Shown here one piece after another: positions 37,296 to 45,053 of a stretch of 50,842 bases of DNA (the first letter of the stretch is position 1; each line of letters begins with the position of its first letter). The notes beneath the pieces were generated by a model. It ran no database searches, was not told the DNA's origin, and saw only the letters and a program-made list of their open reading frames with translations. Both the position numbers and the translations under genes were made by a program. Source of the DNA: Acidobacteriota bacterium (GTDB taxonomy: Bacteria > Acidobacteriota > Blastocatellia > RBC074); assembly GCA_022072205.1 (NCBI GenBank), contig JAJVID010000055.1, positions 1 to 50,842 of the forward strand, given 5' to 3'.

Positions 37296-37970
37296 ATGAG
37301 TAAAGACAGCAGGCTCGAGAATCTCCGACCAGTTTTATCGTTAATAACGAGAGTCCTTTCCGCGAAAGCGCGCGTATCGCTCATCGCCGGCTCATTGATT
37401 CTTGCTTTGGGCGCGGTTTCATTTGCGCGTTCCGGTCACGGAAGTGAGAAGGCCGCATCGAATTTCAGAACGGATGATGTCACGGTCGAAGTTGATAACT
37501 TCGGCAAAGTGACTGATTTCTATTATCGCGGCGCGCAGCCAAAGGGCGCTGAATACAACCAGCTTGCGGCGGTCGGCGTGAAAACAATCATTGATCTGCG
37601 CGATGACGCGAAAGATTTCGCGAAGACCCTGGCCGAACAAGCCGGACTGAAATACATCAACCTGCCGATGAGCGATAAGGAATACCCCGCGCCTGACGCC
37701 GCGTCGAAGTTCCTGGCGCTGATCAACAACAAAGAGAATTGGCCGGTTTATGTGCACTGCGCGGGCGGGCGCCATCGAACTGGCGCAATGACCGCCGTCT
37801 TTCGGATGACGATTCAGGGCTGGGATATCACTCGCGCCTATCAAGAAATGAAGGATTACGATTTCTACACGCGATGGGGCCACAAGGCTATGAAGAAGTT
37901 TGTCTTCGATTACTATCGCGATCTGAATAGCAAACAGGCTGAGCCTCACATCGCTGATTCGATAAATTAA
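37296..37970 (+). CDS. Exported dual-specificity-type phosphatase, copy 1
   Basis: The 224-residue protein has a signal peptide or anchor (RVSLIAGSLILALGAVSFA, about 26-45). The catalytic P-loop is HCAGGRHRTG with Cys155 and Arg161, the HC-x5-R motif of cysteine phosphatases. Upstream features of the family include FYYRGAQPKGAEYNQLAAVG, TIIDLRDDAKD (the strand before the general-acid loop) and NLPMSDKEYPAPDA. This belongs to the tyrosine/dual-specificity phosphatase group; substrate could be phosphoprotein, phosphoinositide-like or other phosphoesters outside the cytoplasm. A close paralogue follows at 38083. The start lacks a strong ribosome site (GGGAC nine bases upstream). Confidence 0.87.
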   Translation: MSKDSRLENLRPVLSLITRVLSAKARVSLIAGSLILALGAVSFARSGHGSEKAASNFRTDDVTVEVDNFGKVTDFYYRGAQPKGAEYNQLAAVGVKTIIDLRDDAKDFAKTLAEQAGLKYINLPMSDKEYPAPDAASKFLALINNKENWPVYVHCAGGRHRTGAMTAVFRMTIQGWDITRAYQEMKDYDFYTRWGHKAMKKFVFDYYRDLNSKQAEPHIADSIN

Positions 37971-38082
37971 ATCAGGCAGTCTGCTCCGAAGTTCCCCTTC
38001 CTGTATTGAGCAATGAGCGATTGAGCTTTCGTTGCTCCCCAAACGCATCCCGAACAATTTGTGACTTTAAAAGAGGTATACG

Positions 38083-38754
38083 ATGAAGTTGAAAGATATT
38101 TCTGTGTCCAGGGCAAAGCACGTCCTGTTTTACCGTATTATTGCCGTATGCGCAGTATTTACGTTGGCTCTTTCGTTGGCCAACATCGCCGGCGCCGCGT
38201 TTGACGGGAGAAAGAGCAGGCCGGAGGCTGGAGCAAGGGTCAGCGTAAAAAACTTCGGCAAGGTCAATGATCACATTTACCGCGGCGGGCAGCCCGAAGA
38301 TGATGAGTATGGGCAACTGGTGGCTGTAGGAATCAAAACGGTTATAGACCTGCGCGAAGAACCCGAAAATTACGCCCGCCGAGCGGCCCAAAGCGCCGGA
38401 TTGCATTACATCAACATCAGGTTGAATTCAAAGCGGCCTCCGACAATGCGGGAGTCGAATCAATTTTTGCAGTTGGTCAATGATGAAAAAAACTGGCCGG
38501 TCTTCGTGCACTGCGCCGGAGGCCGTCATCGAACCGGGGTGCTCCTTGCGATTTACAGAATGGAAATGGATGGATGGACGGCCAGACAAGCCTATGATGA
38601 GATGAAAGACTTCAAGTTCTATTCGAACTGGGGGCACGGCGATATGAAGGATTATGTTTTTGACTATTACAACCGGTTGGTGGCCAGACGCGCCGCGCTG
38701 GTAACCCCGGATTCAAGACCGAGACGGATGACTGAAACTGAACGTAACAACTGA
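38083..38754 (+). CDS. Exported dual-specificity-type phosphatase, copy 2
   Basis: This 223-residue paralogue of the preceding gene has AGAGG before its ATG, a signal peptide (IIAVCAVFTLALSLANIAGA) and the same P-loop HCAGGRHRTG with Cys144 and Arg150. The order YRGGQPEDDEYGQLVAVGIK, TVIDLREEPENY, ENWPV-type strand, P-loop and the C-terminal DYVFDYYNRL are shared with copy 1. The loop before the P-loop differs (SKRPPTMRESNQ against SDKEYPAPDAAS), so substrate range may have diverged. The two genes are 112 bases apart in the same direction and probably arose by tandem duplication. A terminator follows 28 bases after the stop. Confidence 0.87.
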   Translation: MKLKDISVSRAKHVLFYRIIAVCAVFTLALSLANIAGAAFDGRKSRPEAGARVSVKNFGKVNDHIYRGGQPEDDEYGQLVAVGIKTVIDLREEPENYARRAAQSAGLHYINIRLNSKRPPTMRESNQFLQLVNDEKNWPVFVHCAGGRHRTGVLLAIYRMEMDGWTARQAYDEMKDFKFYSNWGHGDMKDYVFDYYNRLVARRAALVTPDSRPRRMTETERNN

Positions 38755-38782
38755 AACCGTTTCGATAAAGAAGTGTAAGGAA

Positions 38783-38811
38783 GGCGAGCGACTCCACCGC
38801 TCGCCTTTTTT
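38783..38811 (+). terminator. Intrinsic terminator after the phosphatase pair
   Basis: GGCGAGCG (38783-38790) and CGCTCGCC (38798-38805) form a perfect 8-bp stem with a 7-base loop, followed by six T residues (38806-38811). Confidence 0.92.
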
Positions 38812-39008
38812 GTACTTTATTGAATGGTGGGGATCCTCAACTTGAACAATGGCCTCAGTCTTGACGCCTTCTTGTGGCGCGTGGTACTTCTCTGGCGCAT
38901 TCATTTCGCCAGTTAGTGTCTTGCATTTTTCAGTCACAAAATCGGGAGATCGAAGGCGTCGCGTTAATGCCGCGTCCACTCGTCTGCTCGTCTTTGGTTT
39001 GCCAGGTA

Positions 39009-40121
39009 ATGAAAACTCTCATACGTGAATTGCTCCTTCCGCTCATCGCCGTTGCGGCGGCGTTCGTCATCGGCGGCGTGATCGTCCTCGCCATCGGCGA
39101 CAGCCCGGTGAAAGTTTATCGGTTGCTGATCTCCAGCGCGTTCGGGTTGTTCGACGCGCTGGGGAATTTCACGTTCGACAACTGGGGCTATACGCTTTTT
39201 CAGACGACGCCGCTGATTTTCACCGGCCTGGCTGTCGCATTGGCTTTCAAATGTGGCTTGTTGAACATCGGGGCCGAAGGGCAATTGTACGTGGGCGCGT
39301 TCGCCGCCGCCTGGGTTGGAATCACCTTCGCCGCATTTCCTGGAGTTGTTTTGATTCCGATGGCGATGCTGGCTGCGATGCTGGCCGGAGCGGTGTGGGG
39401 CGCGGTTCCCGGACTGCTCAAAGCGCGTTTCGGCTCGCACGAAGTGATCAACACGATCATGATGAATTTCATCGCAGTCGGTCTGGTCAGTTACCTGACG
39501 CAAAATTTCTACAAAGCTCCGGGCGATCCGATCATGCAGACCGTCCCAATCGCGTCTCAATCGCACATCGCCCGGTTTGGCTCCTTGCTCAATCCTCTCG
39601 GCGTCAATTTCCCGCAACGCATCCCTCTGAACATTTCATTCCTGCTGGCTCTGGTCGCGGCGTTTCTGGTCTGGGTCTTTTTGTGGCGGACGAAGTGGGG
39701 ATATGAAATTCGCGCAGTCGGTTCAAATCCGTCTGCCGCGGAATACGGCGGCATTAGCGTGCGGAAACAGATCGTGCTGGCGATGGCCTTGTCGGGCGCT
39801 TTGGCGGGAATGGTTGGCGTCAACGAAGTGCTCGGCTACCGCTACCGTTACTACCACGATTTTTCGCCGGGCTACGGTTTCGCGGGCATCGCAGTGGCGT
39901 TGCTTGGGCGCAGCCATCCGGCGGGCGTTGTGCTGGCGGCATTGCTGTTCGGCGCGCTCAATCGCGGCGGATTGTTCGTGGACATCTTTACCGACAAAGT
40001 GTCGAAGGATTTGGTGCAGGTGCTGCAAGCGATCATCATTTTGTTCGTGGCGATGGAGATGCTGTTTCGCGGTCAACTTACGCGGTTCTTTCCCGCTCTG
40101 GCGAAAAAGAACGCCCTATGA
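39009..40121 (+). CDS. Nucleoside-type ABC transporter permease (BMP-associated family), subunit 1
   Basis: The product is 370 residues from ATG 39009; codons from 38874 carry no start signal and read into the gap. It has about ten hydrophobic helices, and the family segments LAFKCGLLNIGAEGQLYVGA, FGSHEVINTIMMNFIAVGL and YEIRAVGSNPSAAEYGGISV, typical of YufP/NupP-like permeases of the BPD_transp_2 family. These import purine or pyrimidine nucleosides with a BMP lipoprotein and an ATPase. Neither partner is next to it here. It begins a plus-strand run of nine genes, 21 bases before the second permease. Confidence 0.88.
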   Translation: MKTLIRELLLPLIAVAAAFVIGGVIVLAIGDSPVKVYRLLISSAFGLFDALGNFTFDNWGYTLFQTTPLIFTGLAVALAFKCGLLNIGAEGQLYVGAFAAAWVGITFAAFPGVVLIPMAMLAAMLAGAVWGAVPGLLKARFGSHEVINTIMMNFIAVGLVSYLTQNFYKAPGDPIMQTVPIASQSHIARFGSLLNPLGVNFPQRIPLNISFLLALVAAFLVWVFLWRTKWGYEIRAVGSNPSAAEYGGISVRKQIVLAMALSGALAGMVGVNEVLGYRYRYYHDFSPGYGFAGIAVALLGRSHPAGVVLAALLFGALNRGGLFVDIFTDKVSKDLVQVLQAIIILFVAMEMLFRGQLTRFFPALAKKNAL

Positions 40122-40142
40122 TTTTTCGAGGACTAAAATAAC

Positions 40143-41069
40143 GTGCGGAACATATTCAACTATACGTTGATCGCTTCGACGATCAGGCTCTCGACGCCGC
40201 TGATCCTGGCCGCGCTCGGCGGGTTGTATTCCGAACGCGCGGGCGTGATCAACATCGCGCTCGAAGGAATGATGCTGGCCGGGGCTTTTACCGCCGCAGT
40301 CGTCACGGTCTTCACTCACAATCCCTGGATAGGATTGTTGTCGGCGGTGGCCGCCGGATTGCTGGTCGCAGCGCTGCACGCGATGGCGACGATCAAATAC
40401 CGCGCCGATCAGGTTGTCAGCGGCACGGCGATCAACATTCTTTTCCTGGGCGTGCCCGCGCTGCTGTCCGGGGCGCTCTTTGAATCAACCGGGGCGACGC
40501 CGCAATTGCCGCGCGATCAGACGCTGCCTGACGCGCCGATCTTCAACCCGCAGACTTCGCCCGCGCTCGCTTCGATCTTCAATCAGAAGCCGCTGGTTTA
40601 CCTCGCTTTCATTCTCGTTGCGATGACGGTTTACGTGATTTACCGGACGCGGTTCGGATTGAGGCTGCGCGCCGTCGGCGAAAATCCCGAAGCGGCTGAC
40701 ACGGCGGGAGTGGGCGTCAATCGGATGCGTTATGCGGGGGTTTTGATTTCGGGCGCGCTGGCCGCGCTCGGCGGAGCCTATCTGTCCATCGGCCAGAATT
40801 CGCTCTTCACGCGTAACATGACCGCCGGGCGCGGATTCATTGCGCTGGCCGCGTTGATCTTCGGCAAATGGCATCCGGTGGGCGCGATGCTGGCCTGTCT
40901 GTTCTTCGGTCTCGCCGAAGCGGTCGCGATTCGCATGCAGGGCACGGTCAACATTCCCAACCAGTTCATTCAAATGATTCCCTACATTCTGACGATGGTC
41001 GTGCTGGCCGGATTGATTGGACGCGCGACGCCGCCGAAAGCGCTGGGGGTGGCGTACGCGAAGGAGTAG
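40143..41069 (+). CDS. Nucleoside-type ABC transporter permease, subunit 2
   Basis: The 308-residue product starts at GTG 40143, with GAGG about eleven bases before it. It has some eight to nine helices and the YufQ/NupQ-like marks LGGLYSERAGVINIALEGMM, YRADQVVSGTAINIL and LRLRAVGENPEAADTAGVGV. It would pair with the previous permease to form the membrane channel of a nucleoside importer. Its stop lies three bases before the GTG of the Rpn-type nuclease gene, so the two are probably coupled in translation. Confidence 0.9.
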   Translation: MRNIFNYTLIASTIRLSTPLILAALGGLYSERAGVINIALEGMMLAGAFTAAVVTVFTHNPWIGLLSAVAAGLLVAALHAMATIKYRADQVVSGTAINILFLGVPALLSGALFESTGATPQLPRDQTLPDAPIFNPQTSPALASIFNQKPLVYLAFILVAMTVYVIYRTRFGLRLRAVGENPEAADTAGVGVNRMRYAGVLISGALAALGGAYLSIGQNSLFTRNMTAGRGFIALAALIFGKWHPVGAMLACLFFGLAEAVAIRMQGTVNIPNQFIQMIPYILTMVVLAGLIGRATPPKALGVAYAKE

Positions 41070-41072
41070 CGA

Positions 41073-42143
41073 GTGGCTGCTGACGCTGAATCGAAATCGT
41101 TGACCGATGAGATCGGCAATCCGCACGACGCTTTCTTTAAAAGCCTGCTTGGCCGGCGCGCGTTGGCCATCGAGTTTTTGCGTCACTACCTGCCGGAGGA
41201 TGTCACAGCGGATTTCGACCTGCGCACGTTGGAAGTCGTGAAAGACTCGTTCATCAGCGAGGAACTGAGCAGGTATTTCTCCGACCTGATCTTTCGCGTG
41301 AAATTGAGGAGTGGCGAAGACGCTTACGTATACGTCTTGCTGGAACACAAGAGCGCGCCGGAGAAGTGGGCGCCGTTGCAACTGCTGAGCTACAAAGTGA
41401 AGTTATGGGAGCGCTCGAAAGCCGCAGGCGCTCCCGCATTGCCGCTGGTGATTCCGGTTGTGCTTTATCATGGACGGCGGAGATGGAATGTTCCAAGGAA
41501 TTTTCGATCACTGGTGGCAGGGGCCGAGCGCGAAGAGTGGCGGCGATATGTTCCCGACTTCGAGTATCATTTACTCAACCTGTCGCGTTACGGCGACGAT
41601 GAGATCAAAGGCTCGATCGGGTTGCAAACTGGCCTGATGCTGATGAAGTATATTTTCCGGCGTGAGTTGGGCGACCGTTTGGAAGAAATCGTAGGCCCAC
41701 TAAAACAGTTGCCGGATGAGAGCTGGCTCGAAAACTTCCTGCCGGTTGCGAAATATCTTTCGTCGGCTCCGACCAGGCTGAGGCCGGAGCAAACAAGGGA
41801 GAAGTTGAAGGCTGCTATTCCAAAGAACAGAGGAGGGGCTATGCAAACACTTGCGGAATTATGGAAGCAGGAAGGATTGCAACAAGGATTGCAACAGGGA
41901 TTGCAACAGGGATTGCAACAGGGATTGCAGCAGGCGGAGGAAAAAGCGCGTCAGGAAGTGGCGGAGATGGCTTTACGGCTGCTCAAACACCGCCTGGGTC
42001 AAATCAGCTTGAGAACTGAGAAGCAAATCCTGCGATTGCCGCTTCAACCGTTGAGAGAGTTGACTGAGGCGTCGCTCGATTTTGAGAAATCAAGCGATCT
42101 GACCGCCTGGCTGCGTGAACACATCGCTTCGCGCAAATCCTGA
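41073..42143 (+). CDS. Rpn-family PD-(D/E)XK nuclease / putative transposase
   Basis: The 356-residue protein starts at GTG 41073. The N-terminal ~290 residues match the Rpn (YhgA-like, transposase_31) family: NPHDAFFKSLLGRR at the start, the nuclease Asp in SDLIFRVKL and the E-x-K in YVYVLLEHKSAP, then PLVIPVVLYHGRRRW. A run of Gly-Leu-Gln-Gln repeats (about 268-287) is coded by a 12-base tandem repeat. The C-terminal ~60 residues resemble DUF4351. Family knowledge: Rpn proteins in E. coli promote recA-independent recombination and some act in phage defence. It is inserted between nucleoside permeases and purine nucleoside phosphorylase without breaking the gene spacing, which is unusual for a metabolic operon. 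Confidence 0.85.
   Translation: MAADAESKSLTDEIGNPHDAFFKSLLGRRALAIEFLRHYLPEDVTADFDLRTLEVVKDSFISEELSRYFSDLIFRVKLRSGEDAYVYVLLEHKSAPEKWAPLQLLSYKVKLWERSKAAGAPALPLVIPVVLYHGRRRWNVPRNFRSLVAGAEREEWRRYVPDFEYHLLNLSRYGDDEIKGSIGLQTGLMLMKYIFRRELGDRLEEIVGPLKQLPDESWLENFLPVAKYLSSAPTRLRPEQTREKLKAAIPKNRGGAMQTLAELWKQEGLQQGLQQGLQQGLQQGLQQAEEKARQEVAEMALRLLKHRLGQISLRTEKQILRLPLQPLRELTEASLDFEKSSDLTAWLREHIASRKS
41874..41933 (+). repeat. Five tandem 12-bp units coding Gly-Leu-Gln-Gln
   Basis: Units of GGATTGCAACAG start at 41874, 41886, 41898, 41910 and 41922; the first ends in A instead of G and the last has one internal change. Unit length is a multiple of three, so copy number can change without breaking the frame. 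Confidence 0.95.
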
Positions 42144-42167
42144 ATTCGAGTCCGAAGGAGTTTTTGG

Positions 42168-42998
42168 ATGACCGGTTCTATTTTTGACCGCGCTCAAACA
42201 TCCGCGCGGTATATTCGTGAGCAAATCGCAAGAGACATTGATGTGGCTGTCGTGCTCGGATCGGGACTCGGCGCTTTTGCCGAAACGCTGGAAGACAAAG
42301 TCATCATTCCTTACGAAGATATTCCCGACTTCGCGCGTTCGACAGTCGAAGGCCATTCCGGGCGATTGGTCGCCGGCAAGCTTCCATCAACGCCAATCAA
42401 CGTGGCAGTGATGCAGGGCAGGTTTCATTACTATGAGGGCTATTCGCTGGATGAAGTCACACTGCCGATGCGCGCGTTCGGCGCGATGGGGTTGAAGAAG
42501 CTCGTACTGACCAACGCCGCCGGAGGCATCAATCCGAACTTCAAGCAGGGCGATTTCATGCTCATCCGCGATCACATCAATTTGATGATGATCAGCCCGC
42601 TACGAGGCAAACACGACAAACGTCTCGGCGAACGTTTCCCGGACATGACCGAAGTTTATTCAAAAGAGTATCGTCAGATCGCAAAAGAAGCTGCGGCTGA
42701 GATCGGATTGAGTTTGCATGAAGGCGTCTACATGGCCTTGCAGGGGCCGAACTATGAAACGCCCGCCGAGATTCGGATGATGCAGATTCTGGGAGCTGAC
42801 GCGGTTGGAATGTCCACTGTTCCCGAAGCGATTGTCGCAAGGCAGATGGGGATGAAAACGCTCGGCGTCTCGCTCATCACCAACGCCGCCGCCGGGATCG
42901 AAGAAGGCCCGATCAATCACGCCGAGGTGATGGAGATGGGCCAGCGCGTGAGTAAACAGTTCTGCGAACTGATGACGCGGATCGTTGCGAGGTTATAA
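42168..42998 (+). CDS. punA: Purine nucleoside phosphorylase (trimeric type)
   Basis: The product is 276 residues, the usual length for trimeric PNP. AAGGAG precedes the ATG. Visible motifs are AVVLGSGLGAFAE, VEGHSGRLVAG (phosphate-binding His), MQGRFHYYEGYS, VLTNAAGGINPNF, YMALQGPNYETPAEIRM, DAVGMSTVPEAIVARQMGM and SLITNAAAGI. The Asn in ITNAAAG is the base-binding position of the guanosine/inosine-type enzymes. It splits purine nucleosides with phosphate into free base and ribose 1-phosphate in the cytoplasm. The base can then be salvaged by hpt, found nearby. The stop is three bases before the uridine kinase start. Confidence 0.93.
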   Translation: MTGSIFDRAQTSARYIREQIARDIDVAVVLGSGLGAFAETLEDKVIIPYEDIPDFARSTVEGHSGRLVAGKLPSTPINVAVMQGRFHYYEGYSLDEVTLPMRAFGAMGLKKLVLTNAAGGINPNFKQGDFMLIRDHINLMMISPLRGKHDKRLGERFPDMTEVYSKEYRQIAKEAAAEIGLSLHEGVYMALQGPNYETPAEIRMMQILGADAVGMSTVPEAIVARQMGMKTLGVSLITNAAAGIEEGPINHAEVMEMGQRVSKQFCELMTRIVARL

Positions 42999-43001
42999 CG
43001 G

Positions 43002-43637
43002 ATGATCATCGGAATCTGCGGTGGCACAGGATCGGGCAAAACGACCGTCGCGCGGCGCATTCTGGAAAACGTCAAGGATGAGTGCGTGATCTTTTTGCAG
43101 CAGGACAGCTACTACCGCAATCTCGGCGACATGCCGGTCGAGTTGCGGCATCGGATCAACTTCGATCACCCCGACGCGCTGGACAACGAACTGTTCATCA
43201 ATCACGTGAAGGCGTTGCGCGCGGGTGAAGCGGTCGAAATGCCTGTCTACGATTTCTCGACCCATTCGCGAAGGAACGAGACAATTCACATCGAGCCGAA
43301 ACCGATTCTGATTCTCGAAGGCATCCTGATCTTCGTTGACGCCGCTTTGCGCGAGTTGATGGACATCAAAATCTTTGTGGACACCGCCGACGATCTGCGC
43401 TTCATCCGCAGGCTGCAACGCGACGTTCACGAGCGAGGCCGAACCGTCGAATCGGTCATCAAACAATACCTCGACACCGTCCGCCCGATGCATGAGCAGT
43501 TCGTCGAACCTTCAAAACGTTTCGCCGATGTGGTCATTCCGGAAGGCGGTTACAACGAAGTTGGCATTGATCTGATCTCTGGTAAAATCCGGACGCAATT
43601 GCAGCGGGAGTTATCAGGAGTAGGGAATGGGGAATAG
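43002..43637 (+). CDS. udk: Uridine kinase
   Basis: This 211-residue protein carries the P-loop GGTGSGKTTVA, the substrate-site segment FLQQDSYYRNL, FDHPDALDNELF, VYDFSTHSRR, ILEGILIF and RRLQRDVHERGRT, all standard for uridine/cytidine kinase. It phosphorylates uridine and cytidine with ATP or GTP for pyrimidine salvage. The last six residues (GVGNGE) and the TAG stop lie inside a GGGAATGGGG-type repeat element, so the ancestral C-terminus was probably different. The gene overlaps cdd by 11 bases. Confidence 0.93.
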   Translation: MIIGICGGTGSGKTTVARRILENVKDECVIFLQQDSYYRNLGDMPVELRHRINFDHPDALDNELFINHVKALRAGEAVEMPVYDFSTHSRRNETIHIEPKPILILEGILIFVDAALRELMDIKIFVDTADDLRFIRRLQRDVHERGRTVESVIKQYLDTVRPMHEQFVEPSKRFADVVIPEGGYNEVGIDLISGKIRTQLQRELSGVGNGE

Positions 43638-43697
43638 GGAGCAGGGAATGGGGAATGGAAAAAATTCTTTTCTCCCACTCCCCACTCTCCACTCCCT
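43617..43697. repeat. G-rich/C-rich inverted repeat element between udk and cdd
   Basis: The G-rich arm (43617-43658) has two tandem ~21-base units, each containing GGGAG or GGAG, a spacer and ATGGGGAAT. The C-rich arm (43672-43697; CTCCCACTCCCCACTCTCC) is roughly its complement, with an AT-rich centre. The element supplies the end of udk and the ribosome sites and ATG codons (43627 and 43648, in the same frame) of cdd. Confidence 0.8.
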
Positions 43698-44109
43698 AAA
43701 AATTGATTTGCAAGCAATACCTTTAAACGAACTGATCGAAATTGCCCGGCTGGCGCGAGAGCACGCTCGCGCGCCTTATTCCAATTTCAAAGTTGGCGCG
43801 GCGGTTCAATGCGCCGATGGCCGCGTGTTCACGGGCTGCAACATTGAAAATTCCAGCTACGGCTCGACGCTGTGCGCAGAACTGGTGGCGTTGGCCAAAG
43901 CGGTCTCCGAAGGCGCGCGTGATTTCGTCCGCGTCGCAGTGATCGCCGATACCATCTCGCCGATTCCGCCGTGCGGAAATTGCCGCCAGGTGATCTTCGA
44001 GTTGTGCGGCCGGGAGGCGGAAGTCGTGATGGCCAATCTGCACAGCCAGTTTGAGATCAGAAAGGCTGGCGATCTGTTGCCCGCTCCGTTCGATCAGAGT
44101 TTCTTCTGA
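43627..44109 (+). CDS. cdd: Cytidine deaminase
   Basis: The product is 160 residues from ATG 43627 (ribosome site GGAG six bases upstream) or 153 from ATG 43648. The core is the homotetrameric type: RAPYSNFKVGAAV, the substrate segment CNIENSSYGS, the catalytic Cys-Ala-Glu (LCAELVAL) and the zinc cysteines in PPCGNCRQVIFE. It converts cytidine to uridine with release of ammonia. The first ~27 residues (MGNREQGMGNGK, then SFLPLPTLHS) are coded by the repeat element and are not part of the usual fold. This is a young, repeat-derived N-terminal tail. The gene ends six bases before the TonB-domain gene. Confidence 0.92.
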   Translation: MGNREQGMGNGKNSFLPLPTLHSLKIDLQAIPLNELIEIARLAREHARAPYSNFKVGAAVQCADGRVFTGCNIENSSYGSTLCAELVALAKAVSEGARDFVRVAVIADTISPIPPCGNCRQVIFELCGREAEVVMANLHSQFEIRKAGDLLPAPFDQSFF

Positions 44110-44115
44110 ACTCTT

Positions 44116-44994
44116 ATGAGCGCATTCATCACAACGATTGCGTTGGCGATGGTTGTTGGCGTCGCTGATCAAGACCCCACGCTGGAAAACAAAGCGGTGA
44201 TTCGTGTTCAGCAGACGCTCGTGTCCCAATACGATCCCGCATTGCCCGGACGGCCTTTTGGAAGCTGGTTCAATCAAATCGTCGGACCACAGTCCGGCGT
44301 AACCTGGAGCCTGACGGAATGCGTGCAGCAAACCGGAGCAGTCTCCGAGGGTGAACAGGTTATACCCGCCTGCGTCCAGGCGACGGCTATTCTTCCAAAC
44401 GAGCGGAAAGTCGTGGCGCAGATCCTCGTTGGCTCTTTCAGGTTTGGGCTGTCGCCAACGACTAAATTTCACTTCGCCGTTGTCGAAGCCAATAACCAGT
44501 TCCGAAACGCGCGGAGGCTGAGAGATTTGTCGCAACTGCTGTGGGCGCCGTTCCCGCAAACCCGGTTGAGGGGCGTTGCGTTGCCAAGCGTCAGAGCCAT
44601 CAAACCGCAGCTTTACATCGCCAAATCGCCGGCCTTGATTGCGCCGCCAAAAATAATCTCAGACGGAACAGGCGCAGAAACTTCTCCCCCTCCGAAAACG
44701 GATAGCCTCCTCAGGGTTTCGCATGGCGTCACGTTCGGCGAAGTTGTAACCAAAGTAATGCCGATTTATCCGTCGCTGGCAAAACAGATGAGCGCTTCAG
44801 GTGAGGTTCAGGTGGGGATCACGATTGATGAAACCGGGCAGGTGATCGAGGCAAAAGCTATCAGCGGTCATCCTACGCTGCGCATCGCGGCTGAAGACGC
44901 CGCCAGAAAATGGGTCTTCAAACCGACGCTGCTCGACGGAAAGCCGGTGAAGCAGGAAGGCGTTCTGACTTTTGTCTTCGCACGCCCGCAATAA
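44116..44994 (+). CDS. Exported protein with TonB C-terminal domain
   Basis: The 292-residue product begins with a short hydrophobic segment (FITTIALAMVVGVA) that could be a signal peptide. The middle (about 25-190) is unrecognised. The C-terminal ~85 residues are a TonB C-terminal domain: VMPIYPSLAKQMSASGEVQV, GITIDETGQVIEAKAISGHP, LRIAAEDAARKWVFKPTLLD, VKQEGVLTFVF. The long Pro-rich spacer of classical TonB is reduced to PPPK, so a role in energising a receptor across the periplasm is doubtful. Single-domain TonB-like exported proteins are common in acidobacteria. The start has no strong ribosome site; it follows cdd by six bases. Confidence 0.78.
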   Translation: MSAFITTIALAMVVGVADQDPTLENKAVIRVQQTLVSQYDPALPGRPFGSWFNQIVGPQSGVTWSLTECVQQTGAVSEGEQVIPACVQATAILPNERKVVAQILVGSFRFGLSPTTKFHFAVVEANNQFRNARRLRDLSQLLWAPFPQTRLRGVALPSVRAIKPQLYIAKSPALIAPPKIISDGTGAETSPPPKTDSLLRVSHGVTFGEVVTKVMPIYPSLAKQMSASGEVQVGITIDETGQVIEAKAISGHPTLRIAAEDAARKWVFKPTLLDGKPVKQEGVLTFVFARPQ

Positions 44995-45053
44995 GTTTTC
45001 CCGCAATGACTTTTATTGATAAACGCCGCGCGTTTGTCTGACTCTGGAGAACA

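Noticed and set aside
38874-39008. N-terminal extension of the first nucleoside permease
   Set aside because: The extra 45 residues are not hydrophobic, lack a start signal and precede the normal family N-terminus, which begins at the ATG at 39009.
41874-41933. CRISPR-like array
   Set aside because: The units are contiguous 12-base repeats without spacers inside a coding frame; they code a Gly-Leu-Gln-Gln linker.
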